The position numbers and the translations under genes were made by a program. Shown here one piece after another: positions 1 through 10,162 of a stretch of 64,000 nucleotides of DNA. Within the stretch, counting starts at the first letter, position 1. Each line of letters starts with the position of its first letter. The notes beneath the pieces are model-generated. The model did no database searches and was not told where the DNA came from. It saw only the letters and a program-made list of their open reading frames with translations. This DNA comes from Rhizobium rosettiformans (GTDB lineage: Bacteria; Pseudomonadota; Alphaproteobacteria; Rhizobiales; Rhizobiaceae): assembly GCF_016806065.1 (NCBI RefSeq), contig NZ_CP032405.1:186001-250000 (forward strand), in the 5' to 3' direction.

Positions 1-105
1 CAGGTGAGCCTGACGCTGGTCGACAGCGCCAAGAAGAAGATCGGCGCCGTCACCGTCGAACTCAACCTGACGGAACTCGAGCGCCGGGCGCTAGCCGGCA
101 GCTGA
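1..105 (+). CDS. 3' end of an unidentified protein (partial, cut by left edge)
   Basis: The first frame reads 34 codons to a TGA at 103-105, ending in ...[10 protein letters not shown]. The codon use is GC-rich like its neighbours, and the frame stops 79 bases before the next gene. The fragment contains a strand-like stretch ([12 protein letters not shown]) that loosely resembles the end of a sensory Cache-type domain, but it is too short for a family call. Function unknown. Confidence 0.5.
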   Translation, partial: QVSLTLVDSAKKKIGAVTVELNLTELERRALAGS

Positions 106-184
106 TCCGTCGACACGGCTCCATGATGGCGGCCGTCCTGTAAACCATGATCCAATTCGACCCCGACCGGGACAGGATTTTACC

Positions 185-2146
185 ATGCTCAAGAATTTAT
201 CCGTAAGCGCCAAAGGCTTCCTCGCTTTCGGACTCCTTGCCGCTATCGCGATCGCAGCCTCCACCTTCATGCACAACCGCGCCATCACGGCGAGTGAGCA
301 GGTCGCGGAAACCGCAACGATGAATCGCGCCCTGGAGGTCATCGAAGAATTCTCCGCCGACCTTTACATCGCGGACCTCCAACTGAAAACCTTCCTGTTG
401 ACTGGCAACCGCGATTACGCGGATGGCGCAAAGGAGGTCGCTGCGGAAATGGGCGCAGACCGTCCCAATATCGAAGCGATGCTCTCGACGTCTGCTCCCG
501 GTGAGCTCTCGAAGTTCAAGGAGGCGATCAACGCCTTTGAGACTTGGAAGACGAACTTCATGGAACGGCAGATTCTCTTGATGCGAGACCCCGCAACGGT
601 TGAACTGGCCCGCGCCATCGAAGTGACGGGTGAAGGCGAGGCCCTGGTCAAGGCCTTCGAAGCCCGCCTTGGCGAGATCAAGTCTGCTCTTTCGGCGCGC
701 GCCGCCGCAGCCGCTGAAAACCAGACCGCAGCCCTCTCGCTTGTGGTAACGGTCAGCCTCGGCGCATCGATCGTCGTCGGTATCGCTGCCGTTCTGCTCG
801 GCTTCCTCAACTTCCAGCTCGTTTCCCGTCCGCTCGGCAAGCTCGCCGACAACACGACGCGCCTCGCCAATGGCGACCTCGACGTCACGATCGATCAGGG
901 TGGCAAGGACGAAATCGGCCGCATGGCCGCAGCGATGCAGATCTTCCGTGAGGCGGCCGTGGCCAACAAGCGGCTGGAAGCAGAGGCCGACGGTAACCGT
1001 CGTCAGGCAGAGGCCGATCGCATTGCGACCCAGCAGCGCGCTGAAGCGGATGCAGCTGAACGTCTTCGCATCGCTACGTCGGGTCTGGCCGCTGGCCTGA
1101 AGCGCCTCGCCTCCGGCGATCTCGCTTTCCAGATCAACGAAGCTTTCGCTCCCGATTTCGAGGCACTCCGCCACGACTTCAACCAGTCTGTCCGCCAGCT
1201 GAACCAGACCATGGCCTCGATCAACAACAGCGTCGCGACCATGGAGACCGGCACACGCGAGATTGCGTCGGGGACCGATCACCTGTCGAAGCGCACCGAA
1301 CAGCAGGCCGCCGCCCTTGAGCAGACGGCAGCCGCAGTCGAAGAGATCACCGCCAACGTCGTCAATTCGACCAAGCGGACAGAAGAGGCCCGCGGTGTGG
1401 CGGCCCATGCCAACACCTCTGCCAACCAATCCTCTGAAGTCGTGTCCCGCGCCGAAGAAGCCATGCGCCGGATTGAAAACTCGTCGCAGCAGATCTCGAA
1501 TATCATCGGCGTCATCGACGAAATCGCCTTCCAGACCAACCTTCTGGCGCTCAATGCCGGTGTTGAAGCAGCACGCGCCGGGGAAGCCGGCAAGGGCTTC
1601 GCCGTCGTCGCCCAGGAAGTCCGTGAACTCGCCCAGCGCTCTGCCAATGCTGCGAAGGAGATCAAGGCCCTCATCCAGAACTCGTCGACCGAGGTTGCTG
1701 GCGGCGTGGATCTCGTTCGCAAGACCGGCGAAGCACTGCGCACCATCGGTGGCTTCATCACCGAGATGAACACCCACATGGATGCGATTGCCCTTTCCGC
1801 CAAGGAACAGGCAACCGGCCTCTCGGAAGTCAACCATGCGGTAAACTCGATGGACCAGACGACCCAGCAGAATGCTGCCATGGTCGAGGAATCCAACGCT
1901 GCCTCGGCAGCACTTGCGAGCGAAGCCGCCAAGCTACGCGAGTTGATCTCGCACTTCAGCATCGACGGCGTGCAGCAGACCCAGGCATCAGCACTCCGCG
2001 AAACCGCCCGTGTCATGGCCCAGCCTTCGGTATCGGCAAGCCGCTCTCCTGCACCACGCGCCGCCGAAGTCGCCCGGCATGCCGCCCCCGCACCACGCAG
2101 CCATGGCAACGCGGCAGTGGCCCAGGACAACTGGGAAGAGTTCTAA
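185..2146 (+). CDS. mcp: Methyl-accepting chemotaxis protein
   Basis: Transmembrane chemoreceptor of 653 residues that would pass ligand signals to CheA/CheW. A first membrane segment (about 11-29) is followed by a helical periplasmic domain of about 150 residues, a second membrane segment (about 182-208), a HAMP domain (about 209-262), and a cytoplasmic signalling coiled coil. The highly conserved hairpin tip is present ([25 protein letters not shown]-x-L-A). The protein ends in NWEEF, matching the C-terminal pentapeptide that tethers CheR/CheB in high-abundance receptors. No che genes lie beside it. The ligand cannot be inferred. Confidence 0.95.
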   Translation: MLKNLSVSAKGFLAFGLLAAIAIAASTFMHNRAITASEQVAETATMNRALEVIEEFSADLYIADLQLKTFLLTGNRDYADGAKEVAAEMGADRPNIEAMLSTSAPGELSKFKEAINAFETWKTNFMERQILLMRDPATVELARAIEVTGEGEALVKAFEARLGEIKSALSARAAAAAENQTAALSLVVTVSLGASIVVGIAAVLLGFLNFQLVSRPLGKLADNTTRLANGDLDVTIDQGGKDEIGRMAAAMQIFREAAVANKRLEAEADGNRRQAEADRIATQQRAEADAAERLRIATSGLAAGLKRLASGDLAFQINEAFAPDFEALRHDFNQSVRQLNQTMASINNSVATMETGTREIASGTDHLSKRTEQQAAALEQTAAAVEEITANVVNSTKRTEEARGVAAHANTSANQSSEVVSRAEEAMRRIENSSQQISNIIGVIDEIAFQTNLLALNAGVEAARAGEAGKGFAVVAQEVRELAQRSANAAKEIKALIQNSSTEVAGGVDLVRKTGEALRTIGGFITEMNTHMDAIALSAKEQATGLSEVNHAVNSMDQTTQQNAAMVEESNAASAALASEAAKLRELISHFSIDGVQQTQASALRETARVMAQPSVSASRSPAPRAAEVARHAAPAPRSHGNAAVAQDNWEEF

Positions 2147-2174
2147 GCTCAGGTCGATCAGCCTGAAAATCGAG

Positions 2175-2200
2175 GCGGCGGGAGAGATCCCGCCGCTTTT
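2175..2200 (+). terminator. Rho-independent terminator after mcp
   Basis: A perfect 8-bp GC stem (2175-2182 with 2189-2196) with a 6-nt loop is followed by TTTT and a T-rich run. It lies 29 bases after the chemoreceptor stop codon. Confidence 0.8.
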
Positions 2201-2338
2201 CCGTTTCTTGCGGCCCCTGCCAGCCTCCACGGCAAACCATGCCCGTGTGTGACCGCCATCCTTTGCATTTACCCTGTCCCGCCACGATGTTAGACCAAGG
2301 GGGCGCAATCTTCGTTTGCACCAATGCTGGAGGAATTC

Positions 2339-3340
2339 ATGCCCGTCACCGGTCCGGACATCGTCGTCATCGCACTCGTACTGCTCGTGATCCTGGTCCT
2401 CTTTGCCGGTATCAAGACCGTTCCGCAGGGCTTCCGCTACACGATTGAGCGTTTCGGCCGCTACACACGCACCCTTGAGCCGGGCCTCAACCTGATCATC
2501 CCGTTCTTCGAGCGGATCGGTTCGAAGATGAACGTCATGGAGCAGGTGCTCGACGTGCCAACCCAGGAAGTCATCACCAAGGACAATGCCTCGGTCTCTG
2601 CCGATGCGGTCGCCTTCTATCAGGTGCTGAACGCCGCGGAAGCTGCCTATCAGGTGTCGAACCTGGAAAATGCCATCCTGAACCTGACGATGACCAATAT
2701 CCGCTCGGTCATGGGCTCGATGGACCTCGATGAACTGCTCTCCAACCGCGAGGTGATCAACGATCGCCTGCTGCGCGTCGTCGATGAGGCGGTCCGCCCC
2801 TGGGGCATCAAGGTCACCCGCGTCGAGATCAAGGATATTCAGCCACCGGCCGATCTGGTGGATGCCATGGGTCGCCAGATGAAGGCGGAGCGTGAGAAGC
2901 GCGCCCAGGTCCTCGAAGCAGAAGGCTTCCGCAATGCCCAGATCCTGAGGGCCGAGGGCGCCAAACAGGCCGCCATCCTTCAGGCCGAAGGTGAGCGCGA
3001 GGCCGCCTATCGCGAGGCCGAAGCCCGTGAGCGTCTGGCCGAAGCCGAAGCCAAGGCCACCCGCCTCGTCTCGGAAGCGATCGCCGCCGGCGACGTCAAC
3101 GCCATCAACTACTTCGTCGCCCAGAAATACACCGAGGCCATGGCCGCGATCGGCACCGCCAGTAATTCCAAGGTGGTTCTGATGCCGATGGAGGCGACTT
3201 CCCTAATCGGCTCGCTCGGCGGCATCGGCGCGATTGCTCGCGAAGTCTTCGGCGACGACAAGCGCCCTGCCCCGCCGCGCCCAGCCGCAGCACCCCGCAC
3301 CACGCCGCCGATCAGCTCCTTCAACCCGAACGGCGAGTGA
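2339..3340 (+). CDS. qmcA: SPFH/band 7 (stomatin-like, QmcA type) membrane protein
   Basis: Single-pass inner-membrane scaffold protein of 333 residues: an N-terminal membrane helix (about 6-24), a band 7/SPFH domain beginning [23 protein letters not shown], then a long charged coiled coil rich in A, E and R ([18 protein letters not shown]). An earlier ATG at 2324 is in frame, but GGAGG at 2329-2333 sits 5 bases before the ATG at 2339, so the later start is preferred. It is followed directly by an NfeD gene, the usual partner of stomatin-like proteins in membrane-domain quality control. The C-terminal tail is proline-rich. Confidence 0.92.
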   Translation: MPVTGPDIVVIALVLLVILVLFAGIKTVPQGFRYTIERFGRYTRTLEPGLNLIIPFFERIGSKMNVMEQVLDVPTQEVITKDNASVSADAVAFYQVLNAAEAAYQVSNLENAILNLTMTNIRSVMGSMDLDELLSNREVINDRLLRVVDEAVRPWGIKVTRVEIKDIQPPADLVDAMGRQMKAEREKRAQVLEAEGFRNAQILRAEGAKQAAILQAEGEREAAYREAEARERLAEAEAKATRLVSEAIAAGDVNAINYFVAQKYTEAMAAIGTASNSKVVLMPMEATSLIGSLGGIGAIAREVFGDDKRPAPPRPAAAPRTTPPISSFNPNGE

Positions 3341-3345
3341 CCACC

Positions 3346-3804
3346 ATGCTGGCGCGCATCATCGCCGAACTCGGTCCCTGGAGCTGGTGGGTCCTCGGCA
3401 TGCTGCTGCTTGCGGCCGAACTCGTCATGCCCGGCGTCTTCCTGGTCTGGATCGGCCTTGGCGCCATCCTGACAGGTGTTTTGTCTCTGCTGCTTTGGGA
3501 TGCGGGCTTCTGGTCGTGGCAAATCCAGTCGCTGGTCTTTGCGGCAAGTGCCGTCGCCTTCACGCTCGCCGGACGCCGTCTCTTCACTCGCCTCGAGTCG
3601 TCCAGCGACGAACCGCTCCTCAATCAGCGTGGTGCAAGCCTCGTCGGCCGCACCGCCGTGCTGGCAGAGCCCATCCGCGAGGGCCGCGGCCGCATCCGGC
3701 TGGATGACACCTTCTGGCTGGTCTCCGGCCCGGACCTGCCCGGTGGCGCTCGCGTGCGGATTGTTTCCAGCGATGGTCGCGATCTGACAGTAGAAGAGGC
3801 TTGA
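3346..3804 (+). CDS. NfeD family membrane protein
   Basis: Small NfeD protein of about 152 residues. Hydrophobic helices in the first 75 residues (WSWWVLGMLLLAAELVMPGV and following) precede a C-terminal OB-fold-like domain with the motif LVGRTAVLAEPIREGRGRIRLDDTFW. A GTG at 3337 overlapping the stop codon of the preceding SPFH gene is an alternative start; the two genes are clearly one translationally coupled unit. NfeD proteins partner stomatins; the specific role here is inferred from that pairing. Confidence 0.9.
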   Translation: MLARIIAELGPWSWWVLGMLLLAAELVMPGVFLVWIGLGAILTGVLSLLLWDAGFWSWQIQSLVFAASAVAFTLAGRRLFTRLESSSDEPLLNQRGASLVGRTAVLAEPIREGRGRIRLDDTFWLVSGPDLPGGARVRIVSSDGRDLTVEEA

Positions 3805-3811
3805 GTCCCCC

Positions 3812-4807
3812 TCAGGCGACCCCGATCCTGAGCAGATCGTGGAAGTGAATGAGGCCGACGGGCGTGTTCTCGTCATCGACGACGATCAGTGCACCAATGC
3901 CATGTTTGTTGATCATCGCCGCGGCGGTCGTCGCGAGGGCATCGCCCTTGATGACCTTCGGATTGCGGGTCATCACGTCATCGACGTTCAGGATCGACAG
4001 ATCCCGCGCGAGATTGCGGGCCATGTCGCCTTCCGTCACGATGCCGCAGAGCTTGCCGGCTTCATCCACGATCCCCACACAGCCGAAATGCTTGTGCGAC
4101 AGGGTCTTGACCGCCTCGGGCATGGGCGTACCGAGCGCCACCAGCGGCAGGCGATCGCCGGTATGCATGATGTCGCGCACATGGGTGAGTGCCGCGCCGA
4201 GCTTGCCGCCCGGATGGAAGGTGCGAAAGTCCGACGGCGAAAACCCGCGCGCTTCGAGAAGCGCAATCGCAATCGCGTCGCCGACCGCAAGCTGCAGCAC
4301 AGCCGAGGTCGTCGGCGCCAGCCCGTGCGGGCAGGCCTCCTGAACCTTCGGCATCAGAAGCACGACATCGGCATTGCGGGCGAGCGTGGAGCTTTCACCC
4401 GCAGTGATGGCAATCAGCGGGATCGAGAAACGGCGGGAGAAGCTGAGAATACCCTGCAGTTCGGTCGTTTCGCCACCCCAGGAGATCGCCAGGATCGCAT
4501 CATCCTGCGCGATCATGCCGAGATCGCCGTGATTGGCTTCCGATGGGTGGACAAAGAAGGCGGGCGTGCCGGTCGAGGCGAAGGTGGCCGCGATTTTCGA
4601 ACCGATATGGCCACTCTTGCCGACACCGGTGACAATCACGCGACCGCCGATCCCGCCGATCGTTTTGACCGCATTGCAGAAGGGAGCGGCGAGCGGCCCG
4701 GCCAAGGCCTCTTCGAGGACACGTAGCCCCTCCCGCTCGGTCGAGATGACGCGAAGAGCGGATTCGGTGGCACTGGCTTCAACGAGATTGACTGCGCGCT
4801 TGATCAT
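3812..4807 (-). CDS. kdsD: Arabinose-5-phosphate isomerase (KdsD/KpsF/GutQ family)
   Basis: Converts ribulose 5-phosphate to arabinose 5-phosphate, the first step to Kdo for lipopolysaccharide. An N-terminal SIS sugar-isomerase domain (GVGKSGHIGSKIAATFASTGTPAFFVHP, then EANHGDLGMI) is followed by two CBS domains (DIMHTGDRLPLV and DVMTRNPKV). At about 331 residues it has the family length. The frame stays open to 4909, but the start at 4807 (MIKRAVNLVE) matches family length; ATG 4855 is an alternative. It converges on nfeD with a 7-base gap. Confidence 0.93.
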   Translation of the reverse strand: MIKRAVNLVEASATESALRVISTEREGLRVLEEALAGPLAAPFCNAVKTIGGIGGRVIVTGVGKSGHIGSKIAATFASTGTPAFFVHPSEANHGDLGMIAQDDAILAISWGGETTELQGILSFSRRFSIPLIAITAGESSTLARNADVVLLMPKVQEACPHGLAPTTSAVLQLAVGDAIAIALLEARGFSPSDFRTFHPGGKLGAALTHVRDIMHTGDRLPLVALGTPMPEAVKTLSHKHFGCVGIVDEAGKLCGIVTEGDMARNLARDLSILNVDDVMTRNPKVIKGDALATTAAAMINKHGIGALIVVDDENTPVGLIHFHDLLRIGVA

Positions 4808-4961
4808 GGCGTCCCATACTGCGTTTGTCGGCTGCTGTAAATTCTTGTGGCGCATGCCGCCCCTGCGGCAAAGCGTGCCCGGTCGCCAAAGACCGCCGAA
4901 ACCAATCATTAACCACCAGGCTTTACGATTGGGTAAGCATTACAGATCGCCAGGCGCAAGC

Positions 4962-6497
4962 ATGACTTCAGTCGAAAATCGGAACACGCGCGGCGCAGGC
5001 CGCCTGGGACTGCGCGCTTTCGCCAGCGCCCTTGCGCTGTCGGCGCTCGTGCATCCCTCGCTGCTCGCCGCCCAAGAGACACGCCCCACGGCGCAATCCT
5101 CTCAAGGCATGTCGGCAAGCGGCAGGCAGCCACTGGGGATCGGCCCGGAAGGCATTGCGACGCGCGCGAGCGAGATGTCGACATCAGCCCCCGCAGTGGC
5201 GACCGATCCGACCACGACAGCCACGATCGCGCCGAACAGCTTCGCCATGGAACCGCTTGCGGATCCCGATGCCGTGCCGCTGGACGACGACATCGGTCGC
5301 CAGAACCTGCGCGAGACCCGGCTCGACGACCCGACGGCCGCCCGCATTCGCCGCGATGCACTGGACGCCGAAGACGGCACCGGCATTCGCCTCGGCAGCA
5401 TGATCCTGCGGCCGTCGATCAGCCAGAAATTGGGGACCGAGCGGGAAAAATCCGGCGGTGTCAAAGCCAACCGCACATTCTCCGAAACCGGGCTGAAGGG
5501 TACTTTGACCTCGGACTGGTCGAGACATGAGCTGAATGTCGGAGCCGAAGGGGCCTGGCAGGAAACGCTGTCTGGTGCGGACAACGACAAGCCCCGTGCC
5601 AATATCGACGCGCGCCTGCGTCTCGATCTGGCCGATGACACCATTGCCACACTTTCCGGCTCCTACAGTTTCAGCCGCGAGGATAGCGACGATCCGAACG
5701 CCGTATCAGGCGCCAGGGTCCAGTCCGGCGTCAATCAGTTCGGGACCGGCCTGTCTATCGAGCGGGACTTCGGTATGATCCGCGGCTCGATCGCGGGCGA
5801 TATCACGCGATTTCAGTATTCCGATGCCAAGCTTTCCAATGGCGGCATCCTCGAACGCAGCGATCGCGACCGCAATCGCTACACCGTCAGCAGCCGTCTA
5901 GGATACGAAATATCGCCTGCTCTCACGCCCTTCATAGAAGGCACGATCGGGCGGATCGACTATGACGAAGCGGAGGATTCGTCAGGGTACCGGCGCTCGG
6001 CGGATCTCTATGGCGCAAAAGCGGGGGTGGCCGTCGATCTGGGAGAGAAGCTGCGCGGCGAAATCGCCCTGGGTTACGAGCACCAGACCTTCGAGGACGC
6101 GCGCCTGGCGGAACTGTCAGCGATGACGGTGGATGGCAACATCTTCTGGTCACCGCGCGACGGCACCAACATCGATCTCTCGCTGGACACGAGCATCGAT
6201 CCATCGACCACGGCCGGTGTCAACGGTGCAACGATCCACCGGGTCACTGCCGCCCTCTCCCACGACCTGCGCACGAACCTCGTCGCACGCCTGACCGGCG
6301 GGACAACCTTCACGAATTACGACGGAAACGCGAGTGCGAGCGATACGACGGCCTATCTCGCGGGCGCCGGCCTGACCTGGAAGGTAAACCGCTATCTCGA
6401 TGCGACGGCAGATCTCGCTTACGAGCGAACGAACTACAAGACCGGCACCGACAACAGCACGGTGACGGCATTGGTGGGCCTGACCGCCAAGCGCTGA
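4962..6497 (+). CDS. Outer-membrane beta-barrel protein (BBP2-type putative porin)
   Basis: Protein of 511 residues with an N-terminal signal peptide (basic region, then a hydrophobic stretch AFASALALSALVHPSLLAA) and a low-complexity linker to about residue 130. The remainder is a series of alternating amphipathic strands separated by Asp/Gly/Ser turns (ATLSGSYSFSRED, ALVGLTAKR at the end), typical of the BBP2_2 beta-barrel family of rhizobia. It ends in an acidic-basic strand rather than a terminal Phe. The frame is open upstream to 4533, but that part overlaps kdsD antisense and lacks a ribosome site. It is divergent from kdsD and convergent with galU. Its cargo is unknown. Confidence 0.8.
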   Translation: MTSVENRNTRGAGRLGLRAFASALALSALVHPSLLAAQETRPTAQSSQGMSASGRQPLGIGPEGIATRASEMSTSAPAVATDPTTTATIAPNSFAMEPLADPDAVPLDDDIGRQNLRETRLDDPTAARIRRDALDAEDGTGIRLGSMILRPSISQKLGTEREKSGGVKANRTFSETGLKGTLTSDWSRHELNVGAEGAWQETLSGADNDKPRANIDARLRLDLADDTIATLSGSYSFSREDSDDPNAVSGARVQSGVNQFGTGLSIERDFGMIRGSIAGDITRFQYSDAKLSNGGILERSDRDRNRYTVSSRLGYEISPALTPFIEGTIGRIDYDEAEDSSGYRRSADLYGAKAGVAVDLGEKLRGEIALGYEHQTFEDARLAELSAMTVDGNIFWSPRDGTNIDLSLDTSIDPSTTAGVNGATIHRVTAALSHDLRTNLVARLTGGTTFTNYDGNASASDTTAYLAGAGLTWKVNRYLDATADLAYERTNYKTGTDNSTVTALVGLTAKR

Positions 6498-6510
6498 GCC
6501 TGGCGGTCAG
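6480..6510 (+). terminator. Hairpin at the barrel-gene stop codon, probable terminator
   Basis: A perfect 10-bp stem pairs 6480-6489 with 6501-6510 around an 11-base loop holding the stop codon of the beta-barrel gene. GGATTTCATTTT follows, so the U-tract is weak. It lies in the 23-base gap between convergent genes. Confidence 0.5.
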
Positions 6511-6520
6511 GGATTTCATT

Positions 6521-7408
6521 TTACTTCAGTGCGGCCAGCAGTGCCTTCAAATTGTCCTCGATGGCCGGACGAATGTCGGATCGCTCGATGGCAAAGGCGA
6601 CGTTTGCCAGGATGAAGCCGTCCTTGGAACCGCAGTCGAAGGTCTGCCCCCTGAAGTGGTAACCGGCGAAATCTTGGTTCTGGGCAAGCTTCAGCATGCC
6701 GTCGGTTAGCTGGATCTCGTTGCCGGCGCCACGCTCCTGGGTCGACAGGATCTCGAAGATTTCCGGCTGCAGGATGTAGCGACCGTTGATGAAGAAGTTG
6801 GAGGGCGCAGTCCCCTTGGCAGGCTTCTCGACCATTTGCGTAATCTTGAAGCCGCCTTCGAGCGCGTCACCGACGCCAACGATGCCGTATTTGTGGGCCT
6901 GATCCGGCGCGCATTCCTCGACCGCCACAATGTTGCCGCCGGTCTTTTCATAAAGTTCGACCATGCCCTTGAGGCAAGCCTTTTCGCCGCGCATAATCAT
7001 GTCAGGCAGCAGAAGCGCGAAGGGTTCGTGCCCTACGATGTCGCGAGCACACCAGACGGCGTGTCCGAGGCCCAGCGGCTCCTGTTGTCGCGTGAAACTG
7101 GTTTGACCGGCGGTCGGCTGGAGTGAGTCGAGAAGCGAAAGTTCAGCGTTCTTGTTGCGGGCCTTCAGGGTCTGTTCGAGTTCGAACTGAATGTCGAAAT
7201 AGTCCTCGATGACCGCTTTCCCACGGCCGGTCACGAAGACGAAGTGCTCGATCCCGGCTTCGATGGCCTCGTCAACCACATACTGGATGACCGGCTTGTC
7301 GACGACGGTAAGCATTTCTTTCGGAACCGCCTTGGTGGCGGGAAGAAAACGCGTACCGAGACCGGCGACGGGAAAAACGGCTTTACGGAGCTTTTTAGTC
7401 TGAACCAC
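6521..7408 (-). CDS. galU: UTP-glucose-1-phosphate uridylyltransferase
   Basis: Makes UDP-glucose from UTP and glucose 1-phosphate for exopolysaccharide and LPS synthesis. At 295 residues it has the typical GalU/ExoN length. The nucleotide-binding signature [18 protein letters not shown] is at the N terminus, with [28 protein letters not shown] and VEKP following. Translation starts at GTG 7408 with a strong GAGGAGG five bases upstream; no in-frame ATG is nearby. It transcribes toward the beta-barrel gene. Confidence 0.95.
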   Translation of the reverse strand: MVQTKKLRKAVFPVAGLGTRFLPATKAVPKEMLTVVDKPVIQYVVDEAIEAGIEHFVFVTGRGKAVIEDYFDIQFELEQTLKARNKNAELSLLDSLQPTAGQTSFTRQQEPLGLGHAVWCARDIVGHEPFALLLPDMIMRGEKACLKGMVELYEKTGGNIVAVEECAPDQAHKYGIVGVGDALEGGFKITQMVEKPAKGTAPSNFFINGRYILQPEIFEILSTQERGAGNEIQLTDGMLKLAQNQDFAGYHFRGQTFDCGSKDGFILANVAFAIERSDIRPAIEDNLKALLAALK

Positions 7409-7603
7409 TCATTCCTCCTCGAGGATCTAAATCGATTAACGTCTTCATAACGCGGTCACGCCCAGTAACATACAATTGCTTCAAAATGGCAAAGGCAAAG
7501 CTTGGTCGGACAACGTGGTAAAGGGTTTGTTGACTGAACAGCATTAACCTGTGGTGAACAGCCTTGTTCCGGCTGCCAACTCAAGAATGCACGGGAGATG
7601 CCC

Positions 7604-8815
7604 ATGAAAAGACACCGCCCCAGCCTGCTCGGCGCCATCGCGCTGACGCTGACGACAGCGCTCATCCCCATGGAAGCCTTCGCGGACGCCGGTTTCCAGA
7701 AGTGGATCCGCGACTTTTATCCCGTCGCCGCCAAGGAAGGCATCACCGAGCGGACCTATCGCCAGGCATTCAACGGCGTGACCGAACCAGACCAGTTTGT
7801 ACTGGAAAAGGCTGCTTACCAGCCAGAGTTCAGGTCCCAGATCTGGGACTATCTGGATAGCCGCGTGAACCCTTACACGGTCAAGGTGGGCCAGGAGATG
7901 TTGGCCAAGCACGGGCGCCTGCTGACAGCCTTGGAAAACCACTTCGGCGTCGACAAGCACGTGCTGCTGGCGATCTGGTCGATGGAATCAAACTACGGCG
8001 CCGCCTTGGAGCGTCCCGATCGACTGCACAACGTGCCGCGTTCCCTGGCGACACTGGCTTATGCGGACAAGAGACGGGCAAAATACGCCCGTACCCAGTT
8101 GGTTGCCGCCTTGAAGATGCTGCAGAACGGTGACGTGACCAACAAAAACCTGATGGGTTCCTGGGCCGGGGCGATGGGCCATACCCAGTTCATTCCGACG
8201 AGCTACCTACTTTACGGCATTGACGCCGACGGCAACGGTAGCAAGGACATCTGGCATTCGATCCCGGACGCACTCGCCACCGCCGCCAATCTGCTTGCCA
8301 AGAATGACTGGCAGACCGGCCGCACCTGGGGCTACGAGATCGCCGTCCCGAGAGGGGGCCACAAATATGCGGGCCAGACCAAGACGGTTGCGCAGTGGCA
8401 GGCGCTGGGCTTCGCCCGTCCATCCGGCAAGGGTTTCAGGAACGGCAGCGAACGCGCCGAACTCAAGATGCTCGGTGGCGCCAACGGGCCGGGCTTCCTG
8501 ATGACCAAGAACTTCTTCGTCATCAAGCGCTACAACGCCGCCGATAGCTACGCCCTTGGTGTCGGATTGCTGGCGGACGAGATTGCCGGCTATGGCGGCA
8601 TGCAGCAGCGCTGGCCGCGCCCCGACGGTTCGCTCGACGTCAAGGAAAAGTTCGAGCTCCAGACCCGTCTTCAGGCGCTTGGCTATTACGATGGCAAGAT
8701 CGACGGCAATTTCGGCTCTGGCTCGAAGGCGGCAATCACCGCCATCCAGCAGCGGCTCGGCATGTCCGTGGACGGCCAGCCTTCACGCGTCCTGCTCGAT
8801 AAGCTGCGCAACTGA
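7604..8815 (+). CDS. mltB: Lytic murein transglycosylase (MltB family) with peptidoglycan-binding domain
   Basis: Periplasmic enzyme of 403 residues that cleaves peptidoglycan glycan strands with 1,6-anhydro product formation. A signal peptide (cleavage near AFA-DA, residues 25-29) precedes the SLT_2 catalytic domain with the expected acid residue in AIWSMESNYG (Glu128) and GSWAGAMGHTQFIPTSY. A PG_binding_1 domain closes the protein (residues about 345-403, LQTRLQALGYYDGKIDGNFG). An ATG at 7598 is in frame, but GGGAG at 7593-7597 abuts it and is better spaced for ATG 7604. Confidence 0.93.
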   Translation: MKRHRPSLLGAIALTLTTALIPMEAFADAGFQKWIRDFYPVAAKEGITERTYRQAFNGVTEPDQFVLEKAAYQPEFRSQIWDYLDSRVNPYTVKVGQEMLAKHGRLLTALENHFGVDKHVLLAIWSMESNYGAALERPDRLHNVPRSLATLAYADKRRAKYARTQLVAALKMLQNGDVTNKNLMGSWAGAMGHTQFIPTSYLLYGIDADGNGSKDIWHSIPDALATAANLLAKNDWQTGRTWGYEIAVPRGGHKYAGQTKTVAQWQALGFARPSGKGFRNGSERAELKMLGGANGPGFLMTKNFFVIKRYNAADSYALGVGLLADEIAGYGGMQQRWPRPDGSLDVKEKFELQTRLQALGYYDGKIDGNFGSGSKAAITAIQQRLGMSVDGQPSRVLLDKLRN

Positions 8816-8851
8816 TCCGGGGTCCGCAGCAAGCGCACCTGTTGACTTGGT

Positions 8852-8895
8852 ATCCGCCGCGCTCCACAAACAGGAGAGCGCGGCGGATGCATTTT
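8852..8895 (+). terminator. Rho-independent terminator after the transglycosylase
   Basis: A perfect 13-bp GC-rich stem pairs 8852-8864 with 8876-8888 (loop 11 nt) and is followed by GCATTTTGAG. The stem ends just before the start region of the next gene, so it could also lower read-through into the DUF459 gene. Confidence 0.75.
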
Positions 8896-8926
8896 GAGCC
8901 CGCCGCTTTCGCCCATGGAGTGTGAC

Positions 8927-10147
8927 TTGACGAGCCCGCGCGGAACCTTCGCCCGCCTCATGACGCTCGGTCTGGCGCTGACAGTCGTCGCGACCGCATT
9001 CATTACGACGTCTGCCGAAGCCCAGCAGCCGGAACGCCGCCGCACTCTCCTCGACCTGCTCTTCGGCGAACGCCAGCCGGCCTATGTCCCGCCACAGAAC
9101 GTGCAGCGGCCGCGCGAAACCAATACCCGCAAGAAGACCAGTGGCAGCGTGACCACGATCAATACCCGGCCGCAATCCACCCGCGCGGTCGCCGCCCCCC
9201 CGCCGCCGCCCAAGCTCGACAATGCAAAGACAGTCCTCGTCCTCGGCGACTTCGTGGCAAGCGCACTCGGCGACGGATTGAAGACCGCCTTCGAGGACTC
9301 ACCCGGCGTTGTTGTAGAGAACCGCACCAATGGATCCTCCGGACTGGTGCGTGACGATTTCTACGATTGGCCGGGCCAGTTGCCGGCACTCGTCAGCGAT
9401 GTAAAACCGAGCGTCGTGGTCATCCAGATCGGCGCCAACGACCGTCAGCAACTGGTAACGCCGACAGGCCGCCTCGACTTCCGGACTGATCCCTGGTTCG
9501 CCGCCTATAGTGACCGGGTCGCACGCCTGGCCAGCGTGGCGGCAGAAACCCGCGTGCCCGTCATCTGGGTCGGGCTGCCAGCTTTCCGCCCGCAAAACAT
9601 GACGGCGGACGCCCTGCGCCTCAACACCATCTATCGATCGAGCATCGAGAAGGTGAACGGCGAATTCGTCGACATCTGGGAAGGCTTCGTCGATCAGGAA
9701 GGACGCTTCATCGTCACCGGCTCCGACATCAATGGCCAGCCGGTGCGCCTGCGCGGCAATGACGGCATCGGCTTTACCGGCCCCGGCAAACGCAAGCTCG
9801 CCTTCTATGTCGAAAAATCCGTGCGCCGCTATCTCGGCGACATGACGAGCCCGGATATCGTCCGCCTCGACGCCAGCAATCTGCCCGAGCTGGTGACCCT
9901 GTCGCCATCGGAGAACAAGGCGATCGTCACCACCCCGCCGATCGATCTTTTCGATCCGGAGCTCGACGGCGCTGACGAACTGCTTGGCGGAACCGTGCCG
10001 GCCTCCTCGACCTTCCTCACGCCGCGCGACCAGCTCGTAAAGAACGGCCGCCTGCCGGATCCGCCGGTTGGTCGGGTGGACTATGTGAAGCGGCAGGCGG
10101 AGGTGGCGCCGACAGCCTCTCCCGCGCCGACCACGGCGACACCCTGA
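8927..10147 (+). CDS. DUF459 / SGNH-hydrolase-fold exported protein
   Basis: Exported protein of about 406 residues: a signal peptide (LMTLGLALTVVATAFITTSAEA), a Pro/Arg-rich linker, then an SGNH-like domain with LVLGDFVASAL, GSSGLVRDDFYDWPG and VVVIQIGANDRQQL. The block I serine of classic GDS(L) enzymes is replaced by Phe (GDF), so classical esterase chemistry is doubtful. Start is uncertain: TTG 8927 has GGAG six bases upstream; ATG 8915 and TTG 8894 are in-frame alternatives. Family function is unknown; a cell-envelope role is likely from its export and the neighbouring murein hydrolase. Confidence 0.85.
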   Translation: MTSPRGTFARLMTLGLALTVVATAFITTSAEAQQPERRRTLLDLLFGERQPAYVPPQNVQRPRETNTRKKTSGSVTTINTRPQSTRAVAAPPPPPKLDNAKTVLVLGDFVASALGDGLKTAFEDSPGVVVENRTNGSSGLVRDDFYDWPGQLPALVSDVKPSVVVIQIGANDRQQLVTPTGRLDFRTDPWFAAYSDRVARLASVAAETRVPVIWVGLPAFRPQNMTADALRLNTIYRSSIEKVNGEFVDIWEGFVDQEGRFIVTGSDINGQPVRLRGNDGIGFTGPGKRKLAFYVEKSVRRYLGDMTSPDIVRLDASNLPELVTLSPSENKAIVTTPPIDLFDPELDGADELLGGTVPASSTFLTPRDQLVKNGRLPDPPVGRVDYVKRQAEVAPTASPAPTTATP

Positions 10148-10162
10148 TCCAGTCAATACGTC

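Noticed and set aside
4533..4961. N-terminal extension of the beta-barrel protein
   Set aside because: It would overlap kdsD on the opposite strand by almost 300 bases, and the true signal peptide begins at 4962.
7436..7450. TTAACGTCTTCATAA as a CtrA box upstream of galU
   Set aside because: The second half site has a mismatch (ATAA instead of TTAA), and housekeeping galU is not an expected target.
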